From assembly GCA_016893485.2 (NCBI GenBank), contig JAFEKX020000001.1, positions 62,001 to 126,000 on the forward strand: a stretch of 64,000 bases of DNA, given 5' to 3'. Position numbers and translations under genes: made by a program. Source of the DNA: Streptomyces sp. P3. GTDB taxonomy: Bacteria > Actinomycetota > Actinomycetes > Streptomycetales > Streptomycetaceae. Below are positions 38,916-47,917 of this stretch, in pieces (the stretch's first letter is position 1; each line of letters opens with the position of its first letter). The notes beneath the pieces were generated by a model, which worked only from the letters and a program-made list of their open reading frames with translations, had not been told where the DNA came from and did no database searches.

Positions 38916-39372
38916 CTACAGGCTGGCGATGCTGTCCTGCACCGACTTACCCCAAGCCACACCTTCGGCGTGCGTGTTGGCGAAGTCCGGATCCACGTAG
39001 ATGTGGACCCTTTTGATGAGTTCATCCTCGAACTCGAACACATTGCAGAACAGCCCGAAGGACGAAACACCGTCAGGGAAGTCCACGCCTGACGTCGTTG
39101 TTCCCCTTTCCACGCCCTCGACGATCACGAAGTTGCCGGATGACAACACGGTGAAGCCCTCGATCTCGTGCTTGAGCGACGCGATTCCCGGCCGAGCCCC
39201 TGAGCGAACGCTCCGATCTGCGCCTTCCCCGTGCGATGCCGAACTTCGGGTAGAACATACGAGCATCGTCCGTGAAGACGTCGATAACCGCAGGGTTGCC
39301 TGCGTCCACCATGTGGAAATAGTTGATGGCAATCTCTTCGCGACGCTTCTGAATATCGCTGGTGGCGTTCAC
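38916..39372 (-). CDS. Nuclear-transport-factor-2/SnoaL-like protein (two frameshifts)
   Basis: About 150-residue SnoaL-type cone protein: REEIAINYFHMVDAGNPAVI, VFTDDARMFYPKFGIARG, then in other frames AQIGAFAQGLG and SLKHEIEGFTVLSSGNFVIV, SSFGLFCNVFEFEDELIKRV. Indels near 39225 and 39190 displace the middle. Such proteins are often isomerases, cyclases or epoxide hydrolases acting with SDRs. The SDR gene lies 57 bases upstream on the same strand, so they probably form an operon controlled by TetR 40247-40843. Confidence 0.78.
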
Positions 39373-39429
39373 TTTTCCTCCTGGTACGTGGTGTGTTGTG
39401 GTGCGCTATCGCCTGGTTGAAGGGCGCGG

Positions 39430-40160
39430 TCAGACCTGCGCCAGGCCTCCGTCGACGAACCAGTCGACGCCGTTGACGAAGCTGGAAGCATCCGAGGCCA
39501 GGAACGTCGCCACGGCGGCAATCTCGTCCGGGCGGCCGATCCTGCCGAGCGGCACCTGCGAGGCGAGCTGGTGATCCGGGCCTACGGCGCCGACCAGGCC
39601 CGGGGTCTCGGTCGGGCCCGGGGTCAGCACGTTCACCCGGAACTTCCGTTCCTGCGCGCTGAGCGCCCAGCTGCGCACCAGGTTGCGTACCGCTGCCTTC
39701 GATGCGCCATAAGTTGCCAGGCTGGTTCCGGGGAGAGCGCGTTGGTCGACCCTGTCACTATGATCGATGCGCCGTCCGACAGCAGGGGCAGCGCCTTCTG
39801 CACGGTGAAAATCGTGCCCTTCACGTTCGTACCGAAGGTGGCGTCGATGGCTTCCTCGGTGATCTCACCGAGAGGCTGAGGGACAGCGCTGCCGGCGTTG
39901 GCGACAAGCACGTCGATGCGACCCGCCTCCTCACGCACGACCGAGTAGAGCTCATCGAGGTCCGCCTGTACCGAAACATCGGTCCTCACACCGGTGGCCG
40001 CCGGCCCGATCTCAGCCACGGCCGCGTCCAGCGGCTCCTGACGGCGACCGGCCAGGAACACCCGTGCTCCCTCCGCGGCGAACCGCCGGGCGGTGGCAAG
40101 CCCAATGCCGCTGCCCGCTCCTGTGACCACTGCGACCTTCCCTGCGAGTACTTCGGTCAT
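39430..40160 (-). CDS. SDR-family oxidoreductase (one frameshift)
   Basis: Classical SDR of about 244 residues: GKVAVVTGAGSGIGLATARR, IDVLVANAGSAVPQPL, IIVTGSTNALSP and, after one missing C near 39733, the catalytic YGASKAAVRNLVRSW with VLTPGPTETPGLVG and FVNGVDWFVDGGLAQV. The ATG at 40160 lies 18 bases from a very strong dyad. Divergent from TetR 40247, its likely repressor. Confidence 0.9.
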
Positions 40161-40177
40161 CACACGCCTACTTTCAG

Positions 40178-40230
40178 TTCTTGACTGGTTCGTCCATAAC
40201 GCTAGTTGTTATGGACGAACCAGTCAAGAA
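40178..40230. promoter_or_regulatory. Long perfect dyad operator between SDR and TetR
   Basis: Two perfect 23-base inverted arms, 40178-40200 and 40208-40230, around a 7-base centre GCTAGTT. The inner core includes GACTGGTTCGTCCATAAC and its complement. It covers nearly the entire gap between the divergent SDR and TetR genes. Length and perfection exceed a normal TetR operator; it could hold two overlapping dimers or form a cruciform. Confidence 0.82.
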
Positions 40231-40246
40231 TCGGTAGACTGTCGCC

Positions 40247-40843
40247 ATGGCCCGACCCAGGAAGTTCGATGAGCAGCAGGTACTGGACACTGCCCGGGAG
40301 CGGTTCTGGTCGGGCGGGTACGCCGCCACGCGCATGGAAGACATCGCCGAGGCAACGGGGCTCGGCAAAGGCAGCCTGTACGGCGCGTTCGGCGGAAAGC
40401 AGGAACTCTTCCGCCGCGTGTTCGACGACTACTGCACCTCCGTCGTCGACGCTGCGAACCGGCAGCTGCGCGGCAACGACGCGGACGCCTACGCGCGGCT
40501 GTCCGCCCACGTGTACGCGGTGGCGGCGGCGACTGCCGCAGACACCGCCCGCCGCGGCTGTCTGTTGGCCAAGGGCGCCGCCGAGCTGGCCGAACACGAC
40601 GAGACGGTGGCCAAGCGGGCGCGCGCGGCCATCGAGGCGCTCCAGGCGCTGCTGGAGGGCGACATCGCAGCCTGCCAGCGCAATGGCGACATCGCCGCGG
40701 ACGCGGATCCGGGAAAGCTGGCCGCGCTGGTGCTCGCCGTGCTGCGCGGCATCGAAGCGCTGGGCAAGGCCGGAGCGAGCGAGGAGACGCTGACCGATAT
40801 CGCCGGGACAGCCCTTGCTGTACTGCCCCGCACCGCCCACTGA
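40247..40843 (+). CDS. TetR-family transcriptional regulator
   Basis: Intact 198-residue regulator of the AcrR/NemR-like group: ARPRKFDEQQVLDTARERFW, helix-turn-helix ATRMEDIAEATGLGKGSLYG, then AFGGKQELFRRVFDDYC. The Cys at CLLAKGAAEL is conserved in redox-sensing relatives and could sense electrophiles, though that is inference. It is divergent from the SDR/NTF2 operon with a 23-bp-armed dyad in between. Confidence 0.93.
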   Translation: MARPRKFDEQQVLDTARERFWSGGYAATRMEDIAEATGLGKGSLYGAFGGKQELFRRVFDDYCTSVVDAANRQLRGNDADAYARLSAHVYAVAAATAADTARRGCLLAKGAAELAEHDETVAKRARAAIEALQALLEGDIAACQRNGDIAADADPGKLAALVLAVLRGIEALGKAGASEETLTDIAGTALAVLPRTAH

Positions 40844-41374
40844 GTCTCAGGGGCCTGCGCTAGACGCCCGTGGTCAGCCAGGGGCCGCCGCCCTGGTAGG
40901 CGAGATGGGCCGGGATGGGGGCGCTCTGGCGCTCGCAGATCCGGATGATTCGGTGGGTGGACGGCAAACGCGCCCTTGGCGTACCGGCAGATGCGGGAGA
41001 CAGCGTCGACGGCGATGCTCGCGACCGGAGACACGGAATCGGGACCGTGGATCTCCTGGGTACGGAGAAGGCCCGACCTTCGGTAGCCGAGGAACGGGGC
41101 CTTCTGTCTTGCTACTTGCCGGAGGGCTCGTCGTCCCCGAACCGTGCAGGTCATGCCCCTCGTCGATGGTGCGGCCGATCTGCCGCATCAGCTCACGTAG
41201 CTGCGCGAGAAGCCGAAAGAGCAGGCCGAAGAGCGGGTCTGACCGGAGTACGCCGGAAACCTGCCGTAGGGCAGTGATGCACTGCGCTGAGCTGGGGATT
41301 TTCCTGTCGCATTGATGTTCGTTGGAGTCGTCGCACCGCCGGGGTCTTTGTCCGGTTGATGGTCGGGGTGGTTT
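40844..41374. other. Intergenic stretch without supported gene
   Basis: Open frames exist on both strands but none shows a recognisable domain, ribosome-binding site or codon pattern better than its antisense. It lies between the TetR gene and Tn3-family debris and may be transposon-derived. Confidence 0.4.
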
Positions 41375-41480
41375 CGTGGCGTCGATCGAGCGACGGCGTA
41401 TCCGCGGTTGAAACACGCGCTGCCGGCACGGGAGTTGCCCGCCTCGGCAGCAGGAATCCGGGAGGCGACCGCGCTGCCCC
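41375..41480 (+). mobile_element. Tn3-family transposase N-terminal fragment
   Basis: The start GTGGCGTCGATCGAG (VASIER) continues, with one extra base, as TAYPRLKHALPARELPAS, matching the N-terminus (DUF4158) of Tn3-type transposases (VASIERTAYPRF...ARELxxFTPT). Only about 30 codons remain. Its orientation is opposite to the C-terminal piece at 38311-38880. Confidence 0.45.
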
Positions 41481-41547
41481 AGCTCGAGGCCGCGTCAGCG
41501 GCAGGCCGGAGAGGGCACGGAGGGTGGCGGTGCAGGGACTCGGCCGT

Positions 41548-42439
41548 TCAGCGGCTCCGGTCGACGCGGTCGACGAAGTCGCCGACCGCGGTGGCGAAGG
41601 CGGCGGGCGCCTCCTGCGCGACAAGATGCCCGACGTCCGGGATCGTGACTGCGGTGACGTCGCCGGCGACCTGACGCATCGTCCGCTCGGTGAACGGGGC
41701 ATTGATGCCGTCGACGGCGAGCACAGGAACGGCCAGTGGCCGCGACTCGGCCAGTGCCCGCATCCGGTCGCCGCCGGTCAGGGAGGAACGGTAGAGCCCC
41801 TCGGTACCGCGCCAGCCGCCCGGCCGTGCATAGGTGCGGGCGAACTCGTCGAGGTCGGCCTCGGTGACCCCGTCCGGCACCATCGTCATCACCGAGACGG
41901 CCCAGTCGAGCGTCACTCGCTCACGGCCGGCCAGGAACAGCTCCGGAATTCCCGGGGCGGCCAGGAATCCCACGTGCCAGGAGCCGCCGTTCCTCACGTC
42001 GGCCAGCATCTCCCAGCCGTACCCCGGAAGGGTGGTCTCGACGCCGGTGAAGCTGAGGACATCGCCGGGGTGCGTGGCCGCGAACGCGAAGACCGGCCCG
42101 CCGCTGATGTCCTGGCAGGTCACATGCACGGGCCCGACGCCGAGGTGGGCGACCAGCCGATGCAGGTCCTCCGCCATGGTGGCCAAGTCGTGGTCGCCGC
42201 CGGCGATGCCGGAGTCGCCGAAGCCGCGCAGGTCGACGGCGAACACCCGGTGTGTGGCGGCGAGCAGCGGGATGACGTCGCGGAAGGCCCACCAGGACTC
42301 CGGCCACCCGTGCACCAGCAGGATCGGGGGAGCCGGTGTCGCCCGCCGAGACGTAGTGCAACGTGGTGCCGTTGACGTCGGCGGTGTGGTGCGTGACGCC
42401 CGCCACGGCGGGCGAGGCGGTCACGAAAGAGCTGGTCAT
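41548..42439 (-). CDS. Alpha/beta hydrolase, epoxide-hydrolase-like (one frameshift)
   Basis: About 297 residues. After insertion of one C near 42331 the N-terminus (THHTADVNGTTLHYVSAGDT) runs into HGWPESWWAFRDVIPLLAAT. The nucleophile elbow is VTCQDISGGPVFAFAATHP with Asp as nucleophile; the base is in VTIPDVGHLVAQEAPAAF. This is the soluble epoxide hydrolase/fluoroacetate-dehalogenase branch. Divergent from a MarR regulator across a perfect 15-bp inverted repeat, so probably inducible by its own substrate. Confidence 0.86.
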
Positions 42440-42457
42440 GCGACGGCTCCCAAGATA

Positions 42458-42497
42458 GACAACCAGGTTGACTTCAGTATTGGTCAACCTGGTTGTC
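42458..42497. promoter_or_regulatory. MarR operator between hydrolase and MarR gene
   Basis: GACAACCAGGTTGAC (42458-42472) and GTCAACCTGGTTGTC (42483-42497) are perfect 15-base inverted repeats ten bases apart. Each arm is itself nearly symmetric (AACCAGGTT), so two MarR dimers could bind side by side. Confidence 0.8.
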
Positions 42498-42524
42498 CAG
42501 GTCAGGGAGTTCTAGACTGTGGTC

Positions 42525-43001
42525 ATGTCCTCACGATCCGGCGCCGATCTCGCCCTGCTGCTCCTGGGCAGCTATCGCAACCTGGTGGACGAAGTGGTCC
42601 GGGAGCTGGCGACCCGGGGATACCCCGACGCCCGGCCGTCGCACGAGTACGCGATCCGGGCCATCCGAGCCGGCGCCGACAGCGCCTCGGACTTGGCCCG
42701 CAGACTCGCCATCACCAAGCAGGCCGCGGCGAAGACGATCGCCGCGCTCGTCGAACGCGGGTACGTCACCACCGAGCCCGACCCCGCCGACAGCCGCCGC
42801 AAGAACATCCGGATCACCGATCACGGGATCGGGCTGATCACCGAGGGCACGGCGATCTTCGACGAGGTGCGGGCCCGCTGGGAAGTGCGTCTGGGCGCCG
42901 CCGAACTCGCCGAGCTGGAAACGCAGCTCGCCCAATTCGTCGGCGACTCGCCCATCAACCTCGACGCCCCAGGCTGGGCGGCGGGACAGGAACTGCGCTA
43001 G
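42525..43001 (+). CDS. MarR-family transcriptional regulator
   Basis: Intact 158-residue winged-helix regulator: ASDLARRLAITKQAAAKTIA is the recognition region and VTTEPDPADSRRKNIRITDH the wing with the conserved D-x-R. It is divergent from the epoxide-hydrolase-like gene and probably binds the twin dyad at 42458-42497. ATG 42525 is used; a GTG six bases upstream is also possible. Confidence 0.93.
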   Translation: MSSRSGADLALLLLGSYRNLVDEVVRELATRGYPDARPSHEYAIRAIRAGADSASDLARRLAITKQAAAKTIAALVERGYVTTEPDPADSRRKNIRITDHGIGLITEGTAIFDEVRARWEVRLGAAELAELETQLAQFVGDSPINLDAPGWAAGQELR

Positions 43002-43084
43002 CGGTCAGCCGAGGGTCGTGGTCGGCCGGTCGGCGCCGCTTTGGGAGGCCGTCGGAGACATCGGCGGGCCCGAGGAATTCGCGT

Positions 43085-43382
43085 TTGCACAACCGTCTCA
43101 TGGTCGATCTTCTGTGCATCGACGAGCGGCCACATGGAGCTTGACCGCAGGGGCGCTGAACTGCTGTTCCGGATTCTGACGGAGCGTGAGGAGAAGAACA
43201 GTCTCGCCATCGCCTCGAACGAGGGTTTCAGAGGCTGGACCAAGACCTTCACTGACCCGCGTCATTGCGCCGCGATCGTCTACCGGCTCACCTTCGGCGG
43301 CAACCCCATCCAGACCGGCACCGACTCCTACCGCCTGGCCCTCACCCAGGCCCGGGCAGCAGCACAGAACGCCGCCGGCTGA
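43085..43382 (+). mobile_element. IS21-family IstB-like ATPase, C-terminal remnant
   Basis: Reads YMELDRRGAELLF-type sequence: MELDRRGAELLFRILTEREE, NSLAIASNEGFRGWTKTFTD and YRLTFGGNPIQTGTDSYRLA, the C-terminal third of the IstB helper ATPase of IS21 elements. A short piece before it (MVDLLCIDE) is in another frame. Walker A and the transposase IstA are absent. It marks the left side of a mixed island. Confidence 0.78.
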
Positions 43383-43416
43383 CCTCACCCGGCCCTTCAC
43401 ACAGCTGGCTGAAGTT

Positions 43417-43881
43417 ATGACTTGGCGATCAGCCAAGTCGAAGAGTGAGACGCTTGACCGACGTCTTGACTCACTCACAACTTTCACAGATGAAGAACTT
43501 TCCTCCTCTCGCATAGGTACGGTTTATTTCAGCCTACGGCGACTACTGCATCGCCACTTCTGGGGCGCCGCCGGTACCGACCTGGATTTATACACGACAG
43601 AAGGAGCGCGTAAATTCCTTGTGGGCAAGGAGGAGAAATGGCTAGAGGTCGGTGGCGTGGCAATGGCCGAGTCAGGGGGCGTCGGCCATGACGAAGGACT
43701 GCGCCCATGCCAAGGCTTTGAGACCTGTCCTTATCCTTATCAGGTCGATCACGGGGCGTCAGCGATGTGGGACAACCGGCCGTGGTCCTCGGCTGATCGG
43801 TCGCTGTGGTTCGGCACTGACCGCTGTTGTACGGGCCTGTTGGTGTCAGGTGCGGGTGTCAGCCGTCAGAGACGGATTTGA
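43417..43881 (+). CDS. Hypothetical ORF of atypical composition
   Basis: An open frame of 154 codons from ATG 43417. The first 80 residues (SETLDRRLDSLTTFTDEELS, GTVYFSLRRLLHRHFWGAAG, TDLDLYTTEGARKFLVGKEE) look protein-like and are clearly less GC-rich than the surroundings, with TTT, ATT and AAA codons. The second half looks like background. I do not recognise it; no ribosome-binding site is obvious. A GACTTGGC/GCCAAGTC hairpin (43419-43439) overlaps the start. It may be an acquired, partly decayed gene. Confidence 0.3.
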   Translation: MTWRSAKSKSETLDRRLDSLTTFTDEELSSSRIGTVYFSLRRLLHRHFWGAAGTDLDLYTTEGARKFLVGKEEKWLEVGGVAMAESGGVGHDEGLRPCQGFETCPYPYQVDHGASAMWDNRPWSSADRSLWFGTDRCCTGLLVSGAGVSRQRRI

Positions 43882-43953
43882 CATGTTCCCCACTCATTCT
43901 CTCAAAGGCGCGGCCCTTCCCATCCTTCGCGAACAACCCACGGCCGTACCCGA

Positions 43954-44384
43954 CTAAGGCCTCGACAAGCCTGGGGTATCTATACGCCGGATCATCTTTA
44001 CAACGTGCACCGCATGTTCCGCGTGGACCCATAGTCGTACAGGCCCCGCAGACGATTCACACTCGATCACCCGCGCGTCGCTCGGGAGCCACAGCCTTTC
44101 GCAAAGGTCGCTTCGCGTACGCAGACGTAGCGCAGATCTGTCGGGAGTTCGCGCAGCCGCGTCCACGACCGGCGAGGATTCCACCGGAACTCACTTCCGG
44201 CCGGTACCTGGCCAAGGCTGTATCGGCGGCGTCCCTCGTCCGGCAAGTTAGCCCCGACCTGGAAGATGACAGCTTCTCCTGCTTCGGCCCGAGCAGCTGT
44301 CCGCCGCACTCGCCGTGCCACGAGGATCGTCCCGATCATCGAGCCAACAAAGACCCAGAGCCCTGTAATCGCGCCCGTAATCAT
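43954..44384 (-). CDS. Membrane-anchored small protein, DUF2550-like layout (one frameshift)
   Basis: About 143 residues. One N-terminal helix (ITGAITGLWVFVGSMIGTIL) is followed by a basic stretch and a soluble domain: RRRYSLGQVPAGSEFRWNPR, LRELPTDLRYVCVREATFAK. After an indel near 44100 it continues LWLPSDARVIECESSAGPVR and AEHAVHVVKMIRRI. The order (single helix, then a small beta domain ending in a charged helix) resembles DUF2550 proteins, but similarity is weak. No operon partner. Confidence 0.55.
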
Positions 44385-45011
44385 GCGCGAAGCAAAGCAG
44401 GCGGCCATCCGATGATCAAGAGGTGAGGTGCGCCTCTGACCTCATATCACCCACCGCTCTCCCTAGCTTCCATCCCGTCCGCCGTCAACCCACACACCGT
44501 GGAGCGGGCGTGGTTCCTGGCGTCCAGGTGGAGCGCGCCACTGTACGAACGACCTGGACGCCAGGGGCCTCGTCTGCTCGGCTCTGCCCGGGTCGTTGGT
44601 GGTCGGGATGGAAGCACCCCACGCACACCCCTACGGGCCCGCAGTCGCGTACGGCGCCCCCGCCATCCCGGTGCCGGCTGATCCCCCGCCGGAGGCATCG
44701 TTCTGGCCGTGGCTACTGCGTGTCCAGGTCTCTACTCGGGGCCGTAACTTGAACCAGTAGAGAAAGTTGTAACTCAGTAGGTCCTGTGGGGCTGTTGAGT
44801 TTCCGCAGTTGGTCAGTGTGGCGTCTGGGCCCTGGGCGAGCGGAGGATCCGCGCCGAGTTGTCATGATCGCTGACTCTTTACCCATTTATGTGTGCCTGC
44901 TTGTGACCGCAATGACGACCAGACTGTCGGAGGAGTACGGCATCATCGGCGAGGACTGAACCCCGCTCCTCCTGATGACATAAGCCCCCGAACACCGGAG
45001 ACACAACGACA
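44385..45011. other. Non-coding or decayed stretch with a 14-bp dyad
   Basis: No gene I can support. It contains a perfect 14-base inverted repeat, CCTGGCGTCCAGGT at 44516-44529 and ACCTGGACGCCAGG at 44552-44565, with a 22-base loop; each arm is also nearly self-complementary. The stretch 44745-44900 is AT-richer than average. It could be a transposon end or structured RNA; evidence is thin. Confidence 0.4.
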
Positions 45012-45713
45012 GTGGCTCTTTCACGACATCGCATCATGGCGTGGCCAACGTTGGCACTCCTCGCCGCGACAGCGGTCACTGGCTGCCAGTCCGCACCAGC
45101 TGCAGCGAACAAGCCGACGGCACCAGCCCCTTCCGCTTCCCCTTCCCCTTCCAGCGGAAGCGGCTGCCCGACCACACATGTTTCCGGCCAGCGAGTGGGC
45201 CTCACAACCCCGCCGGTGGGGTCTCCTGGCAGATGTTCCGCACTGTCGCCGTACCCACGTCTCCAACCCTGGGCCCGAAGAGGACCGCCGGGGACATTGC
45301 GCGCTGCTACGCACACAACTCTGCCGGGGCCCTTCTTGCAGCCTTGCAGATCGGCACCCGCATCCCGCTGTCGACGCAGTGGATAAAAGTGGTCAAGGAG
45401 CAAAGTTACGGCGAGGGCCGCGATGGCTACGTCGGTGCGCGCGCCAGGCGCGAAGCAAAGGAAAGTGGGTATTCCTCGCCAAAGCCCGGAGAAATGCTGC
45501 AACCCGCCGGCTTCCGCTTCGACAGCTACTCCGATCAGCGTGCCGTCATCTCCTGGCCTACCGGCAAGCCGGAGGAACCCTCATTCAGGCCAACACCGCC
45601 ACCGTGCAGTGGCAAGGAGGATCCAGCGGAGATTGGCGTTTTGAAATCCCCGGTCCCCCGGCCCCTTCCAGAAACTCGGCAGCCTTCAGGGCTACACGCA
45701 GTGGGGACCCTGA
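45012..45713 (+). CDS. Secreted lipoprotein resembling those of actinomycete integrative elements (several frameshifts)
   Basis: GTG 45012 opens a lipoprotein: PTLALLAATAVTGCQSAP is a signal peptide with lipobox Cys, followed by a Pro/Ser-rich linker. The soluble domain lies in other frames: GPKRTAGDIARCYAHNSAGA, LLAALQIGTRIPLSTQWIKV, FRFDSYSDQRAVISWPTGKP, ANTATVQWQGG, DWRFEIPGPPAPFQKLGSLQ and GYTQWGP ending at 45713. At least three indels must be repaired. The 'HNSAGALLAALQ' segment resembles the 'TPQGAVAAAxQ' region of lipoproteins encoded in pSAM2-like integrative elements; this is from memory and tentative. Confidence 0.6.
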
Positions 45714-45762
45714 TGATGAGCCACGGGGTGCCGCTGATGCTGCGGCTGGGATTGCAATGTGG

Positions 45763-46170
45763 TCACCGCCGCCACCGAGCGTGAGGATCATCGCCTGCTG
45801 CATTCGCTTCTTGAGGCGTGAAGTCGTATGCACAAGGGAGAAGTTCAGTGCCGTGGCGGTGTGCGAGCGGCAGGAAGGTCACGGGGCTTACGATCCAGGT
45901 GATGAGTGTGCGGGCGTGGATGGCGGACACGGTCCAGGGCACGCGGCGCAGCAGAGCCCGTCGGGTATTGACGCGGTGATCGTAGAGCCGTTCCCACGCT
46001 TCCCCAGAGATGTCCGTGTCGAGTGCCGGTGAGATGGTGCGCAGGATTTCGGAAACCCACCTGTTCGCCTCGACCTCTGTGTGCAGTCGTAGGAGCCGAA
46101 GAGCGTTGGCGGCTGGCCGCCGTCCACGTGCCGGGTCCAGCATTCGCACCAAAGGCCTCGGGCGCCCGTC
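45763..46170 (-). CDS. Hypothetical protein, unrecognised
   Basis: Open frame on the minus strand reading VRMLDPARGRRPAANALRLL, RLHTEVEANRWVSEILRTIS, GEAWERLYDHRVNTRRALLR and ARTLITWIVSPVTFLPLAH. It has balanced helix-forming composition rather than the Arg/Pro-rich look of shadow frames, which is the only reason to list it. The start is unclear. It follows the ATPase gene 46175-46600 on the same strand. Confidence 0.25.
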   Translation of the reverse strand, partial: DGRPRPLVRMLDPARGRRPAANALRLLRLHTEVEANRWVSEILRTISPALDTDISGEAWERLYDHRVNTRRALLRRVPWTVSAIHARTLITWIVSPVTFLPLAHRHGTELLPCAYDFTPQEANAAGDDPHARWRR

Positions 46171-46174
46171 GTGT

Positions 46175-46600
46175 TCAGCACGGGTGCCCTCCTCGTCGTA
46201 CGTCCGTGAAGAGTTCCGTGGTGACTGTGTGACCGTCATCGCCGTCGTGGACCACGACCCGGTGTGCGATCGCGCTGACCATCCCCAGCCCTCGGCCGTG
46301 CTCGGCCTCCTGATCCTGGTGCTCAACCTTCGGAGCCTTACCCGCGCCCCCGCCGTCCGTCACCGACAGCGCAACCACCTGCGAGGACACCGCGAGCGCC
46401 AGATGGAAGCTGCCGGCCTCTCGCCCGCTCGCCCTGTGGAGGATCGCGTTTGCGCTCAGCTCGCTCTCGATGAGTTCGGCGTCTTCGGCCAGGGGTGAGC
46501 CGCGCAGGATGTCGCGGGTCCAGCGGCGGGCCCCCTGCTGACCTCTTCGGGGAATCCTGGGCGACCGCCCGCCGCTCGGGCCGTTGCAGGCTTCATCGAG
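46175..46600 (-). CDS. Anti-sigma-type ATP-binding protein (HATPase_c_2), N-terminus replaced by IS630 debris
   Basis: GHKL ATPase of the RsbW-like group: ARRWTRDILRGSPLAEDAEL, N-box LIESELSANAILHRASGR, G1 VVALSVTDGGGAG and G2 EHGRGLGMVSAIAHRVVV. The usual first 15-20 residues are not visible; the frame runs directly into IS630 transposase-like codons near 46600, so the native start may be lost. A second, intact member of this family is at 15248-15736. Confidence 0.72.
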   Translation of the reverse strand, partial: LDEACNGPSGGRSPRIPRRGQQGARRWTRDILRGSPLAEDAELIESELSANAILHRASGREAGSFHLALAVSSQVVALSVTDGGGAGKAPKVEHQDQEAEHGRGLGMVSAIAHRVVVHDGDDGHTVTTELFTDVRRGGHPC

Positions 46601-46990
46601 TCGGCCGGTCAGCAGCCGCCACACCGACGCCCTCGACAACCCCACCCCCGTTGCCCGGATGACCACCACGCCGACTCACTCCAGGGTCCACAGGTCGGCC
46701 TTGAAACCCTGAGCCTTGGCACCTTGCTCCAACGCTGCCCGAATCATCTCGACCTGGGCATCGTCCAGCTTAGGGTGGCCATCCGGTGGCTGCCCGTCTG
46801 CGAAGGCCAGAAGCACCGTCTTGCTCCCGCACCCGTCGCCAACACCGCATACTCTCGGCAGAACCCCCACCCCCTCGCGATCTCCGCATTCGGGACGCCG
46901 CCCTCGCACAACTCGACTGCCCGAGCACGACGCGCCTCCGCCAACTGAGGCCGCGACAAAGGAGGAAGGGAGGAGCCGGCAACCGAAGAG
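46601..46990 (-). mobile_element. IS630-family transposase, N-terminal remnant
   Basis: Helix-turn-helix half of a third IS630 subgroup: SRPQLAEARRARAVELCEGG, VPNAEIARG, then in other frames EQDGASGLRRRAATG and KLDDAQVEMIRAALEQGAKA, GFKADLWTLE. A TGA (46676-46678) stands where relatives have Arg, and the frame continues VGVVIRATGVGLSRASVWRL then LTGRL. It ends at about 46601, joined to the ATPase gene. Confidence 0.68.
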
Positions 46991-47048
46991 GAAGGTCGAT
47001 ATGCCACCCGACAGCCTCCTACCCACACGGCCACCACACCCACCGAAC

Positions 47049-47809
47049 CTACGAAAAGATCAGCAGGGCCTGTTGCGAAAGTGGCGTGGTCGCCCGTAGG
47101 GCGCGCCACGCAGGCAGGCGCCGCTTCGTATCAGGCTCTGGGGGCCGCTGTCCCTGGGAGCTGTCGGCCGCGAGCGGAAGACTGCGCAGCGACAGTGCGC
47201 TCGGCGCTGGCAGCGCTCCGTGGGCCGCCTCGGCGCGGAACGACTGGAGCAAGTACGCCACCAGGCGCCGGGACGCCGCACGGTCACCTGGCAGTGCGGT
47301 GACCAGACCGCAGTGGGACAACAGGGCTACGGCCAAGTCGGAGGGGTGGAAGTCGGCCCGCAGCGCGCCCGCCGCCTGAGCCCTGCGCACCAGGGTCATG
47401 AAGTCCCGCTCGGCCTGTTCCCGTAGCCGCGCGTGTTCTCGGGTGCTGTCCGGAAAGGCCGCGACGAACGCGGCCGGGAAGCCCCGCTCCTCCCGTTGTA
47501 GTTCACAGACCGTCTCGACCAGCCGCTGGAAGCCCTGCCACGGATCAGGTTTGGCCAGCGCCTCGGTGAGAGCGCGGGCACAGGTGTCCAGTTGGTACGC
47601 GAAAGCGGCCCGCACCAGGGCGTCCCGCGTCGGGAAACGCCGGTACAGCGTCGCCACGCCGACCCCGCCCGTCGGGCCACGGTCGCCATGGGCGCGTCGA
47701 TGCCGTGCTCGGCGAAGACCACTCGGGCAGCCGAGAGGATGCGCTGCCGGTTGCGCCGGGCGTCCGCCCGCAGACTGTCCTGCCCCGCGATCCGAGAGGA
47801 TTCCCCCAC
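47049..47809 (-). CDS. TetR-family regulator (one frameshift)
   Basis: ADARRNRQRILSAARVVFAE with HGIDAPMATVARRAG in one frame and, after a missing G near 47671, VGVATLYRRFPTRDALVRAA in the next. The C-terminal domain (CARALTEALAKPDPWQGFQR, AVALLSHCGLVTALPGDRAA) is of the SACE_7040/TetR_C common type. It is divergent from a quinone oxidoreductase gene, which it probably regulates. The last 25-30 codons look unconserved and may reflect a lost stop. Confidence 0.83.
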
Positions 47810-47917
47810 CGCTCTCTCTCACCTCCGGTCAAGTGGACGATCTCGTCCGTTTGCCAGCCTACGCTCGGCGCCACTACTGGTGGCGAAGGTGAGAACGCAA
47901 CGATGGACGACCGCACG

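Noticed and set aside
47060..47090. GGCCTGTTGCGAAAGT resembling the end of an IS6-type element
   Set aside because: Only partial match and it lies at the 3' end of a TetR frame with no second end found.
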